Source of the DNA: Tessaracoccus defluvii
GTDB taxonomy: Bacteria; Actinomycetota; Actinomycetes; Propionibacteriales; Propionibacteriaceae
Length of the DNA: 64,000 nucleotides
Assembly: GCF_014489575.1 (NCBI RefSeq)
Contig: NZ_CP060789.1
Location: forward strand, 1,116,001 to 1,180,000
Direction: 5' to 3'
Shown: one piece after another, positions 49,639-59,300 of the stretch
Position numbering within the stretch: the first letter of the stretch is position 1
Layout of the letters: each line of letters opens with the position of its first letter
The notes under the pieces: model-generated
Told to the model about the DNA's origin: nothing
The model's database searches: none
What the model saw: only the letters and a program-made list of their open reading frames with translations
Made by a program: the position numbers and the translations under genes

Positions 49639-51186
49639 TCAGTCCTCGGGAAGGTCCTCCGCGTCGCCCCAGAAGGTGCTGATGTTGGCACCCAGCTTGT
49701 TGAGCCGGTGGGGGAGATCCTCGTAACCGCGGTTGATGACGTAGACGTCCATCAGGTTCGTCGTCCCGCGCGCCGCCATGGCAGCCAGCAGCACGCACAC
49801 CGCAGGACGCAGCGCGGGAGGCGTCTCGATGTTGCGACCGCGCCACGGCGTGGGGCCCGTGACCAGCAGACGGTGCGCATCCATCAGGCGGATGTTGGCG
49901 CCGAGCTCGCTGAGCTTCGACAGGTGGACCGAGCGATCCTCGTAGACCCAGTCGTAGATGACGCTCTGCCCGCTCGCCATCGCGGTGATCACCGCGAAGA
50001 ATGGGAGGTTGTCGATGTTGAGGCCGGGGAACGGCATCGGGTGGATCTTGTCGTGCGGGGCAGTCAGTTCGGAGGGCCGCACCGTGACGTCGACGAGGCG
50101 CGTCTTGCCGTTCCGGCTGCGGTACTCCGGCGTCATCGTGAAGTCGAGGCCCATCTCCTCGAGGACGGCGAACTCGACCTCCAGAAACTCGATGGGGCAG
50201 CGGCGGACGGTGATCTCCGACTCGGTGACGATGCCCGCCGTGAGCAGCGTCATGGCCTCGATCGGGTCCTCGGACACGAAATACTCGACATCCGTCTCGA
50301 TGCGGTCCACGCCACGGATGGTCAGGGTGGTGGTGCCCACGCCGTCGATCTGCACACCCAGCAGCTGCAGGAAGAAGCACAGGTCCTGGACCATGTAGTT
50401 GCCCGACGCGTTCCGCAGCACCGTCACGCCCGGGGTCCTGGCCGCGGCCATCAGCGCGTTCTCGGTGACGGTGTCGCCGCGTTCGATCAACGTGATGTGC
50501 CGTTCGACGCTGCCGTCACGGACCATCGTGGCGTGGTAGGCGCCCTCGGTGGCCTCGACCGTGAGCCCGAGCCGCCGGAGCGCCGACATGTGGGGGTTGA
50601 CGGTGCGGGCACCCAGGTCGCAGCCGCCCGCGTAGGGGAGCCTGAACTCGTCAAACTCGTGCAGGAGGGGGCCGAGGAACATCAGGATCGAGCGGGTGCG
50701 CTTCGCTGCGCGCTCGTCGATCGTCTCGGGCGTGAGGACCGCGGGACGGATGATCTCCAGGTCGTTCCCCTCGCCCATCCAGGTGAGCTTGACGCCGATG
50801 GAGGTCAGCACCTCGCTGATCCGGTCGACCTCCTCGATGCGGGCGATACCGCGCAGCACGGTGCGGCCCTCGTTCAGGAGGCTGGCGCACAGCAGGGCCA
50901 TCGCCGCATTCTTCGAGGTCCGCACGTCGATCTGCCCCGACAGCTTCGTGGGGCCGATGATCTTCAGGTTCGGGTTGCCCTGTGTCTTGGCCTGGATCAG
51001 CGGCGTGTCGAGCGCGTCGGTGAGCCGGTTGATCATGGCGAGCGACAGGTTCTGCTGGCCGGCCTCCATGCGGTGCACCGCGCTCTGGACCGTGCCGAGC
51101 TCCTCGGCGAGCCGCTGCTGCGACCAGCCACGGCTCGTCCGGGCATCGCGGATGAGGCGACCGATGGAGAGACTCGTTGCGTTCAT
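49639..51186 (-). CDS. murA: HTH-containing UDP-N-acetylglucosamine 1-carboxyvinyltransferase (MurA fusion)
   Basis: A 515-residue fusion. Residues about 8-62 are an XRE-type HTH (IGRLIRDARTSRGWSQQRLA, LGTVQSAVHRMEAGQQNLSL); residues about 75-505 form the EPSP/MurA inside-out barrel (LKIIGPTKLSGQIDVRTSKN, LPYAGGCDLGARTVNPHMSA, GYEDLPHRLNKLGA). The GGCDLGAR loop keeps the Cys of MurA, so transferase activity is possible. The first step of peptidoglycan synthesis would then be tied to DNA binding. Whether it is the housekeeping MurA or a regulator cannot be told. Convergent with pdxY and divergent from lpd. Confidence 0.88.
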   Translation of the reverse strand: MNATSLSIGRLIRDARTSRGWSQQRLAEELGTVQSAVHRMEAGQQNLSLAMINRLTDALDTPLIQAKTQGNPNLKIIGPTKLSGQIDVRTSKNAAMALLCASLLNEGRTVLRGIARIEEVDRISEVLTSIGVKLTWMGEGNDLEIIRPAVLTPETIDERAAKRTRSILMFLGPLLHEFDEFRLPYAGGCDLGARTVNPHMSALRRLGLTVEATEGAYHATMVRDGSVERHITLIERGDTVTENALMAAARTPGVTVLRNASGNYMVQDLCFFLQLLGVQIDGVGTTTLTIRGVDRIETDVEYFVSEDPIEAMTLLTAGIVTESEITVRRCPIEFLEVEFAVLEEMGLDFTMTPEYRSRNGKTRLVDVTVRPSELTAPHDKIHPMPFPGLNIDNLPFFAVITAMASGQSVIYDWVYEDRSVHLSKLSELGANIRLMDAHRLLVTGPTPWRGRNIETPPALRPAVCVLLAAMAARGTTNLMDVYVINRGYEDLPHRLNKLGANISTFWGDAEDLPED

Positions 51187-51295
51187 TCTCCAGAGCGTAT
51201 CTCATGACCGTGATTATCCAAGGAGGTGACGGGTGAGCCCTTCGGGACGACGCGAGAAGTCGGGGGACCGGCCGCGGAGGGATAGAGTGATCGGC

Positions 51296-52696
51296 ATGAG
51301 CTTTGATTTCGACGTCGTTGTCCTCGGCGCCGGCCCCGGCGGTTACGTCGCGGCCATCCGCGCCGCCCAGGTAGGCCAGAAGGTCGCCATCATCGAGAAG
51401 CGTTACTGGGGTGGCGTCTGCCTCAATGTCGGCTGTATCCCCACGAAGTCGCTGCTCCGCAATGCGGAGATCGCGCACATCGTGACCAAGGAAGCCGACG
51501 TGTTCGGCATCGAGGGCACCGTGACCATGAACTACGGCAAGGCGTTCCAGCGCAGCCGTCAGGTGTCGGAGCGGATGACCAAGGGCATCCACTTCCTGAT
51601 GAAGAAGAACAAGATTCAGGAGTTCGACGGCTGGGGCACCTTCGTCGACGCGAACACGATCGACGTCGCTGACGACAACGGTCAGACCCGCCGCGTGACC
51701 TTCGCCAACGCAATCATCGCCGTCGGCGCCACCACGAAGATGCTGCCGGGCACGCAGCGCTCGGCCAACGTCGTCACCTACGAGGAGCAGATCCTCTCCG
51801 ACCAGGTCCCGGGCTCGATCATCATCGGCGGCTCGGGCGCCATCGGCACCGAGTTCGCCTACGTGCTGAGCCAGTTCGGCACCGACGTCACCATCGTCGA
51901 GTACCTCGACCGCATGGTTCCCACCGAGGACGCCGACGTGTCCGCCGAGTTGGCGAAGGCCTACAAGAAGCTCGGCATCAAGGTGCTGACCTCCACCAAG
52001 GTCGAGTCGATTGAGGACACCGGCTCCGGCGTCCGCGTCACCGTCAGCCCGGCCAAGGGCGGCGACCAGCAGGTCCTCGAGGCCGACCGCTTCCTCTCCG
52101 CCGTCGGCTTCGCGCCGCGCGTCGAGGGCTTCGGCCTGGAGAACACGGGCGTGCAGCTGACCGACCGTGGCGCGATCGCCATCGACGACAGGATGGCCAC
52201 CAACGTGCCGAACCTGTACGCCATCGGCGACTGCACGGGCAAGATGATGCTCGCCCACGTCGCGGAGGCCCAGGGCGTCGTCGCGGCCGAGGCGATCGCC
52301 GGCATGGAGACGCACCCCGTCAACTACGACATGGTTCCGCGCGCCACGTACTCACAGCCGCAGGTCGCGTCGTTCGGGTACTCCGAGCAGCAGGCGAAGG
52401 ACAAGGGCTACGACGTCAAGGTCGCCAAGTTCCCGTTCGCCGCCAACGGCAAGGCCTGGGGACTGGGCGACGGTGTCGGCTTCGTGAAGATCGTCGCGGA
52501 TGCCCGCTACAACGAGATCCTCGGCACCCACATGGTCGGCCCCGACGTGACCGAGCTTCTTCCCGAGCTCACCCTGGCGCAGGCGTACGACCTCACTGCC
52601 GACGAGATCGCGCACAACATCCACGCGCACCCGACGCTGTCGGAGGCCATCAAGGAGGCCGCGCACGGCATCGCGGGCCAGATGATCAACTTCTGA
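51296..52696 (+). CDS. lpdA: Dihydrolipoyl dehydrogenase
   Basis: E3 flavoprotein of 2-oxoacid dehydrogenase/glycine cleavage complexes. It is a 466-residue protein. FAD motif [20 protein letters not shown], redox disulfide [17 protein letters not shown] motif [16 protein letters not shown], second FAD motif [16 protein letters not shown], and the C-terminal [16 protein letters not shown] with catalytic His-Glu. ATG 51296 starts the conserved [11 protein letters not shown]; the longer upstream frame is not protein-like. A strong terminator follows. Confidence 0.95.
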   Translation: MSFDFDVVVLGAGPGGYVAAIRAAQVGQKVAIIEKRYWGGVCLNVGCIPTKSLLRNAEIAHIVTKEADVFGIEGTVTMNYGKAFQRSRQVSERMTKGIHFLMKKNKIQEFDGWGTFVDANTIDVADDNGQTRRVTFANAIIAVGATTKMLPGTQRSANVVTYEEQILSDQVPGSIIIGGSGAIGTEFAYVLSQFGTDVTIVEYLDRMVPTEDADVSAELAKAYKKLGIKVLTSTKVESIEDTGSGVRVTVSPAKGGDQQVLEADRFLSAVGFAPRVEGFGLENTGVQLTDRGAIAIDDRMATNVPNLYAIGDCTGKMMLAHVAEAQGVVAAEAIAGMETHPVNYDMVPRATYSQPQVASFGYSEQQAKDKGYDVKVAKFPFAANGKAWGLGDGVGFVKIVADARYNEILGTHMVGPDVTELLPELTLAQAYDLTADEIAHNIHAHPTLSEAIKEAAHGIAGQMINF

Positions 52697-52712
52697 TCCG
52701 CTCCAAGGGCCT

Positions 52713-52753
52713 CGGCGGGCGGCGGTGGGACTGGTTCCCACCGCCGCCCGCCG
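52713..52753 (+). terminator. Perfect 18-bp hairpin terminator after lpd
   Basis: CGGCGGGCGGCGGTGGGA pairs exactly with TCCCACCGCCGCCCGCCG around a 5-nt loop, 17 bp past the lpd stop and followed by TGTTT. Confidence 0.85.
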
Positions 52754-52803
52754 TGTTTCCGGGTTCGGTCTCAGGGTCGACCACGCCGTCCTAGATTTGC
52801 CAG

Positions 52804-53512
52804 ATGACTGCGCACGAGACTGCCAAGGATCTCTTCGACCGCTACACCGAGGCCCTCTTGGGAGGCGACGTCGCCGCCGTCGCCCGGTTCTACGCCGTGC
52901 CCGCGCTCATCGAGCGTCCCGAGCAGAGACTTGCCCTCAGCTCGGCAGAGGAGGTCGCCTCCTTCATCGTCGCGAGCGCGTCCGCGTACGCCGGGGCGAG
53001 CTCGTCACCGAGGGCAAGATCCGCTATTTCGGGCACTCCAACTACTCGGCGGAGCAGGCGCGCCACGCGGCCCAGGTGGCCGCAGAGGCCGGCCTCGACG
53101 GGTTCATCTCGAGCCAGATCGAGTACTCGCTGCTGCACAGGACACCCGAAGCGGAACTCCTGCCGACGGCGCAGGACCTGGGACTGGGCGTCTTTCCGTA
53201 CTTCCCGCTGGCCAACGGCCTACTCACGGGCAAGTACACCCGCGACGGCGGGGAGAGGGGCGGGTCCGCTCGCTCAAACCCCACCTGCTCGAGACGACGA
53301 ACTGGGATCTGCTGGACGCCTACCAGCGGATCTGCGACGAGGCGGGGCACTCGATGCTGACGGTGAGCATCGCCTGGCTGCTGTGGCACGAGCCGATCGC
53401 CTCGGTGATCGCCGGCGCGACGCGGCCGGATCAGGTGACGCAGAACGCGAAGGCAGGATCGACGGCGGTGTCGGCGGATGTCCTGAGGGCGGTCGACGAG
53501 CTGTTCGCTTGA
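52804..53512 (+). pseudogene. Chimeric pseudogene: NTF2/SnoaL-like start joined to aldo/keto reductase end
   Basis: The first about 62 codons (MTAHETAKDLFDRYTEALLG, then VARFYAVPALIERPEQRLAL) are the start of a SnoaL/NTF2-like protein. Near 52985-52995 the sequence changes, in a different frame, to the second half of an AKR: LVTEGKIRYFGHSNYSAEQA, FISSQIEYSLLHRTPEAELL, FPYFPLANGLLTGKY. A further apparent missing G near 53262 leads to ETTNWDLLDAYQRICDEAGH, ending RAVDELFA. The 3' half of one gene and the 5' half of the other are gone, so a deletion fused two neighbours. No working product is expected. Confidence 0.78.
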
Positions 53513-53530
53513 CCGGTCCTACCGCTCGGG

Positions 53531-53973
53531 CTACTCCTGGGTGAACAGCACGTCACCAGCGACGACATCGGTCCCGATCGCCGGTGACACGATCGAGTCC
53601 GGTGCCTGATCCATGAGGACCACGAGGATCGTGCGGTCCATGTCCGGATCGGTCACGCTGGCGGGATCCCACGAGACGATCGGCGTCCCGGCCGTCACCT
53701 GCTCGCCACGCTCGGCGAGGACCTCGAAGAGGCGACCTTCCAGGCGCACCGTGTTGATCCCGATGTGGACCAGGATGCCGACGCCGTCGACAAGCAGGAT
53801 GAACGCATGGGGGTCGACATTGAGGAGCCGCCCGTCAGCCGGGGCGACGATGCTCTGCAGCCCATCGGGGGCTCAATTCCCACGCCTGGTCCGACCAACT
53901 GACCGGCGAAGGTCGGGTCGTTGACGTCGGTGATGGCCATCACGCGGCCGGCGCACGGAGAAAGGACCTGCAT
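53531..53973 (-). CDS. PTS glucose-type IIA component (apparent frameshift)
   Basis: Single-domain EIIA of the Glc family. It begins MQVLSPCAGRVMAITDVNDP with FAGQLVGPGVGIEPP; the phosphoacceptor His is in VGILVHIGINTVRLEGRLFE, and FEVLAERGEQVTAGTPIVSW follows. One missing C near 53866 splits the frame; repair gives IEPPDGLQSIVAPADGRLLN. About 147 residues. ATG 53973 has TGGGAG in front. No EIIB/IIC gene is adjacent, so it may serve unlinked permeases or act in regulation. Confidence 0.9.
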
Positions 53974-54067
53974 CTGAACTCCCACATCGAAAGTGTGCTG
54001 CCGAGAATACTCGTCAGTGCGCCGGCCCGGCACAGCGGACCCTGAAGGCCTCGCTAGGGTGTCGGCC

Positions 54068-54484
54068 ATGACGAGGAGGACGGTGCCGCTGCTGACAACG
54101 GCCGGGTTCTACATAGCCTGCTGGGCGCTGGGCACGACGGCGCTGGCAGAGACCTACACACCGGAATGGACGGCTCGTCGCATCGCCTTCTTCACCATGG
54201 TGTCGCTCGGCGCTGTGTTGTTCGGCCGCGGCGCGGCCTGGCTCTGGAGCCTGGCGGGCTATCTGGTCGGTGTGGCCCTGGGCGAACTGATCGGCGGCAT
54301 CGTCTACGCACAGCAGCGCAGCCGACTGGATGAACAGTTGCTCGATCCGAACTTCACGCAGAACTGGGAGCCGCATCATCCGGGCTGGGCGATCGCCATA
54401 GGCGTCTTCCTCGGCGCCACGGCGATCGGGCTGGTCGTGGAGTCCAGGAGGGGTTCCCGCAGCACCAGGCCAGTTGTCCGATAA
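54068..54484 (+). CDS. Small membrane protein of unknown function
   Basis: About 138 residues with three to four helices (around residues 6-25, 38-55, 58-78, 108-128) and a linker containing DPNFTQNWEPHHPGW. ATG 54068 starts MTRRTVPLLTTAGFYIACWA. No family recognised. Divergent from the EIIA gene. Confidence 0.6.
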   Translation: MTRRTVPLLTTAGFYIACWALGTTALAETYTPEWTARRIAFFTMVSLGAVLFGRGAAWLWSLAGYLVGVALGELIGGIVYAQQRSRLDEQLLDPNFTQNWEPHHPGWAIAIGVFLGATAIGLVVESRRGSRSTRPVVR

Positions 54485-55064
54485 GCCACATTATGTCACT
54501 TCGGGACGAAGTGCCCCTCTCTTGCGCCCACAACCGTGCCGGACTCTTCGTCAGGTTGGCGAACCGTGACGGGAAGGTCGTCGATGTGCTGGCTGTCTCC
54601 GCGAACCCTCCGGGCACCATCCCGGCCGCGAAACCACGACCCGCGGCCAGGACGGCACCGCCGACCCGTCCGCCAAGGCGTACTCGGTACGGTCCCGGTC
54701 GAGGTCGGGAAGGAATGGGTGAGGCTGTCCGTGGCACGGTCGGTCGCCTCGAAGACGGCGGTGATCAGGGTCTGCTGAGAGATGATGCCGGTGTGCGTCA
54801 TGCATCTGGACCGTGGCCTGTGTCGCTGACAGTCGTCAGTGGTTGCAGGCAGAGCGCCCTTGCCTCCGCTCAGCATTGCTGCTGGAAGTGACAATGCTCT
54901 CGCCCTCTCCTGCATACAGACGCACAAGATGTTGTGCAGGGTTCATTGAGATTAGGTGAGCCGCGCATCTCTCGCTCTACTCTGCACACGGCCTAGTGAA
55001 CGATGATGGTTGTAGTGATACGGACAGACGCCCAGCCACCGTGTGCACCAACACCGACCCGCCA
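54485..55064. other. 580-bp stretch without a convincing gene
   Basis: Open frames on both strands overlap here, but none has a ribosome binding site and recognisable protein sequence, and several minus-strand frames read weakly protein-like in short pieces. It may hold a decayed gene. A small palindrome ACTTCGGGACGAAGT lies near 54496-54512. GC falls towards the right, marking the start of an accessory patch. Confidence 0.5.
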
Positions 55065-55559
55065 CTAGAAGAGTTCCTCGTAGATAAAGAACCGGTTGGT
55101 GCTGGCATCGAAGACGCAGAGCAGGACACTCCCGTCGCCCTGTGCGAGCTCAGCCGTTCTCAACCCCGGGGTCGACATGTCGAGGTGGTTCGTCGGACGC
55201 AGGGCCTTGGCAGCCGCCACCACGAGGCCACTCTGTTCGATTGTCAATGGTTCGGGACTCATGTTGCTGATATCGAAGATTCCCACCCCGTCCTCCACAG
55301 GAGGCTCCACTGTGACAACGGTCACCCGGTAGCCGTCCCCATGGAACGACGCCTCCTCATGGTGCTCGACGACGCTGGAGCGGGGCGGCAGTCGCACTCC
55401 CCAGTTGCTCGCGAGCACGGTTTCGGGTGTGGATTCGACCAGATCCCAAGCCCATGAGAAGAGATACGCCGCCGGCACAGCGACAACCAACAGGATGATC
55501 CCCAGCGGCCAAGGCAGCAACCGGAAGCCGCCTGGGCGGCGGTATTCATCCGCTGACAT
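55065..55559 (-). CDS. Single-pass membrane protein, unknown function
   Basis: A 164-residue protein: a short cytoplasmic N-terminus (MSADEYRRPGGF), one helix (about 16-38, LGIILLVVAVPAAYLFSWAW) and an extracellular domain with HHEEASFHGDGYRVTVVTVE and VLLCVFDASTNRFFIYEELF. ATG 55559 is fixed by CAGGAGG six bases upstream. No known family. It lies in the lower-GC patch next to the interrupted lipoprotein gene. Confidence 0.7.
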   Translation of the reverse strand: MSADEYRRPGGFRLLPWPLGIILLVVAVPAAYLFSWAWDLVESTPETVLASNWGVRLPPRSSVVEHHEEASFHGDGYRVTVVTVEPPVEDGVGIFDISNMSPEPLTIEQSGLVVAAAKALRPTNHLDMSTPGLRTAELAQGDGSVLLCVFDASTNRFFIYEELF

Positions 55560-55841
55560 GCACACCTCCTGGCGGTCGATCAACTGTTACGTCTGTTTCT
55601 GACGCTACGCCGCCGGGCGACCGGCGCATGACGGATCCGGTCAGCTCGCGACTCGTGGAGCTTTCTGCGCCTCCGACCGTCACCGCAGGGTGTCATGATG
55701 AGCCCATGGCAAGGCCCTGGGGTCTTTTTCCGCAGCCGCCTCGACCCGGCTGCCGGCGCGGCAGAGCAGAGGCCACCAGACCGACGACTGGGCCCAGGTC
55801 CGGGCGGAGTGTTTCAGCACGTGCTCACAAGGACTATCTGG

Positions 55842-56819
55842 TCACCCCTGCGATGTCCGCGTTTGCGAAGGCCACATCCCCAATGACATGCCTCCCACGC
55901 GCCAATATGAGTCCGTCACCCATGTGCGATGCTCTTCTTTGAAGACCACGGTGCAGATTGTCGACTCGCCCACGGAGATCTCCTCAACTGGGCAGTTCAG
56001 CTGGGTGTCACCGTAGACCTCGTCGTAGTTGAGACCCCCGGTGTCATTGAGAATCGACACACCAGGCACGAAAGACACATGAATTCCACGAAGAGTGTCG
56101 TGCCACCCTTCACGCACGCGCCTCACATGGATTTGCGATTCGACCACGAAACTCACTCCTTCCTGCGTGACAAGAGGGGGCGCGTCAATCATGAAATCGA
56201 ACGCGTTGCCACGATAGGGCGAATCGGACCACTGACCAAACCCCGAGGCATAGGCGCTCCCACCTTCATTCCAGGTACCATCCACGGGAGCATCTGGTGG
56301 GCGATAGGCAGATTCAGAGCTCCGAGCAGCTACCGGGGTTGTCGAGACTGTTAGGGCTATCAGGGCCCCCGCTTCCACGATGCTTCCCGCTTCGATCGAC
56401 TGGTTATGTACGATCAGTCCAGGCGCAATCGAGACCACCCTGCCGTCCCCATCAACCAACTCGACAAGCAGACCACGATCCTCCAAGGCCCCGATTGCAA
56501 AGAACGCTGATGTGCCTGTCAAGTCAGGGAGAGTCGTCCGAATGTCAGACTTCGTCTTGCCTGGCTTCGGCACCTTCGACACGCCCAGGAGAATCTCGGT
56601 TCCCGATTCTACGAGAGTTGCCGGTTCGATCGACTGGGTCTGAACGATCCAGTTTGACGGAACCAGGACCATCTTGTCATCCACCGAGTCCACAAACTCT
56701 GCGCTCAGTCCATGATCCTTCAGCTTCTCCAAGGCCAGGTCCCCGCGGATTCCGATAACATCAGGGACCGCGATTTTCTGGATAGTTGATATCTCAGTCT
56801 CAGACGGAACCGAAGACGC
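55842..56819 (-). pseudogene. PASTA-repeat lipoprotein gene, 3' part, cut by IS630
   Basis: The frame reads from the IS edge (ASSVPSETEISTIQKIAVPD) into two PASTA-like repeats: VIGIRGDLALEKLKDHGLSA to TEILLGVSK, and LPDLTGTSAFFAIGALEDRG to ALIALTVST. A C-terminal domain of unknown type follows (FMIDAPPLVTQEGVSFVVES, SVGESTICTVVFKEEHRTWV). The 5' end with its signal peptide lies on the other side of the IS at 57948-58034. Joining the two at one TA copy gives an uninterrupted 354-residue lipoprotein. An internal ATG at 56732 could start a leaderless, probably useless fragment. GC is lower than the backbone. Confidence 0.85.
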
Positions 56820-57899
56820 TAGTGGCCTGTCGTTGAGACATGTTTACGTTTCCGGTCTATTCGGTCAAGAATCTGGTCGGGAGTTTTGGTCCACATGAAT
56901 GCTTGTTTGCGTCGGTTCCAACCGTTGATGAAGGTGCGGATCTTGCCTGTGAGGTCGCGGACCGAGGTGAAGGTCCCGCGCCGGATGGCTTGGCGTTCGA
57001 TGATGCCGAACCAGACCTCGATCAGGTTCAGCCAGGATCCGGAGGTCGGGGTGAAGTGCACGGTGATCCGTGGGTTCGCGGCGAGCCAGTCGCGGACCTC
57101 GGCCTTCTTGTGGGTGGCGTAGTTGTCCATCACCAAATGCAGCTCCTGGGTCGGGTAGGCACGCGCCACATGCTTGAGGAACCCAAGGAACTCCTGATGC
57201 CGGCGCCGGTCCTTACACAGGCCGGTAACCTTCCCGGTGGCCACCTCCAACGCCGCGAACAGGGTGGTGGTGCCGTGCCGGACGTAGTCATGGGTGCGCT
57301 GCTCCGCATGGCCCGGCGCCATCGGCAGTGTCTTCTGAGTCCGGTTCAACGCCTGGATCTGCGACTTCTCATCCACGCACAACACGATCGCGTTGTCCGG
57401 CGGGGCCGAGATACAGGCCCACCACGTCGGTGACCTTGGCCACCAGCTCCGGATCGGTGGAGAACTTGAAGGACTCCGCCTTCCACGGGCGGACGCCGTA
57501 CTCCTTCCACACCGCCGCGACGGTGGCATGGTCGACCCCCACACGCGGCGCCAGCAGCCGAGACGACCAGTGCGTCACCCCCAGGCTGGCCGGAGGCGGG
57601 TCCAGAGTCGCGGCGAGGATCGCAACCCGGTCGACCCGGCGGGGTCGCCCCGGGCGGGGCTCATCAGCCAAACCCTGAAGACCGCGCTCGGCGTAGCGGT
57701 CCCGCCACAGGTTCACCGTCGGCCTCGACACTCCCACCGTGTCGGCGATCACCTGGTTTCCGACCCCGTCAGCGGCCAGCAACACGATCCGTGCCCGCTG
57801 TGCCGTGGAGGCCATCACCGTGGCCGCCCGGGTCAGGCGCTCCAACTCGCTCCGATCGCCGTCGCGTAACTCCAATGCTGGGGCCGTCCTGTTCGCCAT
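56819..57899 (-). CDS. IS630-family transposase with one frame change
   Basis: DDE transposase of about 359 residues. The N-terminal HTH region contains GNQVIADTVGVSRPTVNLWR. Catalytic residues are intact: Asp in IVLCVDEKSQIQALNRTQKT, Asp in HLVMDNYATHKKAEV, Glu in SGSWLNLIEVWFGIIERQ. The frame changes near 57410 (CTCGGCCCCG). It requires skipping one base (VVGLYL-APPDNAIVL), the opposite direction to every other shift in this window. So it may be a real +1 site, an inactivating insertion or an error. The stop TAG is formed partly by the duplicated TA target. Confidence 0.88.
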
Positions 57900-57947
57900 G
57901 CCCCGATTGTCCCACGCAACCGTAAAGTGACATTACCGACACGCCAC
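56822..57947 (-). mobile_element. IS630-family insertion sequence, about 1126 bp
   Basis: It is flanked by the dinucleotide TA on both sides (56820-56821 and 57948-57949), the hallmark of IS630/Tc1 insertion. The imperfect terminal inverted repeats are GTGGCCTGTCG...TTTACG on the left and, reversed, GTGGCGTGTCG...TTTACG on the right. One transposase gene fills the element. It lies inside a lipoprotein gene in the same orientation. Confidence 0.92.
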
Positions 57948-58034
57948 TAGGTGATCCTGCTGGAGCTTCAACGGACCGCAGCCCGCCAAAGCGATCACGG
58001 CCAGGCTCACCCCAGCCAGCCAAACACTCTTCAT
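57948..58034 (-). pseudogene. PASTA-repeat lipoprotein gene, 5' part (signal peptide)
   Basis: Begins at ATG 58034 and encodes MKSVWLAGVSLAVIALAGCG followed by PLKLQQDHL, a lipoprotein signal peptide with lipobox LAGC (Cys19). It runs into the TA target at 57948-57949. Twenty-nine codons here plus 325 in the distal part make the intact gene in one frame. Confidence 0.85.
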
Positions 58035-58207
58035 GCTCGTGCACCAACCCCCTGCGCTCCAACTTCCGCCAGCTGCCCTGCTGCGAGTCGCTCTGGGGCC
58101 AGCCTGTCATAAAAGGGGATCCGTTTGCAGCCGAGACATTCCATTCGGCGGTTTCGCCGTCCGCCCCACCGCACTAGAAGGCTCCTGCTCTCATCGCGAT
58201 CATCAGA

Positions 58208-58354
58208 GTGCCCGCATCCCCTTTCGAGGCTGCCGACATCGTTCCACCCGAGCGGGAGTTCTGCCTCTACGTTGTCGCCACGGACGATGCCTGGATCCCC
58301 TTCAAGGATGACTGGGGGATCCCATCCGACCTGCTGTCGGTCTGCCCCAGCTGA
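58208..58354 (+). CDS. Small ORF or gene remnant
   Basis: A 48-codon frame from GTG 58208 to TGA 58352-58354 with protein-like sequence (EREFCLYVVATDDAWIPFKD, DWGIPSDLLSVCPS). There is no ribosome binding site, and a stop lies about 45 bp upstream in frame. It is probably the tail of a lost gene rather than a functional peptide. The rest of 58035-58406 shows nothing else convincing. Confidence 0.35.
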   Translation: MPASPFEAADIVPPEREFCLYVVATDDAWIPFKDDWGIPSDLLSVCPS

Positions 58355-58406
58355 CCCCTCCCCTGCAACGCCGAACAACGTCGGGTCGCGGTGACATGAT
58401 GTGCCC

Positions 58407-59188
58407 ATGGCAGACGCGGTCACCATCCCGACCAAGGTCGACGTCGACGAGTTCCTCCTCGGCATCACCGAGCGACGACGCGACGAGGCCCACCGACTCA
58501 TCGCCCTCATGCGCGAGATCAGCGGGCTCGAGCCCGTCATGTGGGGTCCCAGCATCATCGGCTTCGGCTCGCAGCATTACCGCTACGACACCGGCCGCGA
58601 GGGAGACATGCCCATCCTCGGCTTTAGCCCCCGCAAGGCCCAGCTGACCCTGTACTTCGACGGCTGGGACCACTACAGCGAGCTACTCCCCCGGCTCGGC
58701 AAGCACAAGCTTGGCGTCTCCTGCCTCTACGTCAACAAGCTCGATGACGTCGACGGCGCCGTCCTGCGCGAGATGCTCGAGCAGTGCCACGCCCGCGGCG
58801 TCGCCGCCTCCGCAGCCGCCTCGACACCGGCTGTCGGCGCGGCCGAGGCCCCCGCGACCGACCACGTCGCCGCCTACCTCGCCGCCGTCCCGCCCGAGTC
58901 GCTCGACAAGCTCGACGAACTGCGCGCCCTCGCGTCTGCCGCCATCCCGGACGGGGTGGAGACCATCAGCTACGGCATCATCGGCTACCGCATCGGCCGC
59001 AAGCGTGCGAAGGCGTTCGTGTCGGGCTGGCGCGACCACGTCGCCGTCTATCCGCTCCCCGCCGACGACGCCCTGCAGGCTGAGCTCGCGCCCTACCAAC
59101 GCGGAAAGGGCACCCTCTGGTTCCCCCTCGACGCCCCACTCCCCGCGACCTCCTCACGCGCACGTTCGAGGCCCTCGCACGTTCCTGA
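58407..59188 (+). CDS. Double DUF1801 (YdhG-like) protein (apparent frameshift at the end)
   Basis: Two DUF1801-type domains: residues about 1-130 (MADAVTIPTKVDVDEFLLGI, MWGPSIIGFGSQHYRYDTGR, LTLYFDGWDHY) and about 150-260 (HVAAYLAAVPPESLDKLDEL, AIPDGVETISYGIIGYRIGR, VAVYPLPADDALQAELAPY). The annotated frame runs on to 59243. One added C near 59146 instead gives PLPRDLLTRTFEALARS and a stop at 59186-59188, the usual end. About 260 residues. Function unknown; related proteins are linked to iron or general stress only loosely. Confidence 0.8.
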
Positions 59189-59300
59189 TGGAAGGACGAC
59201 GAGTTGGTGTGAATCCCGCTCACCGCCCCGTCGGGGCCGGTAGCTTTGCCGCAGTGGGATCCGCCCGCTGGCCAACGATCTGACCCCAGGAGCCGCCACC

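Noticed and set aside
54493..54927. Overlapping open frames of 130-140 codons on both strands
   Set aside because: No ribosome binding site, biased low-complexity composition and no family resemblance.
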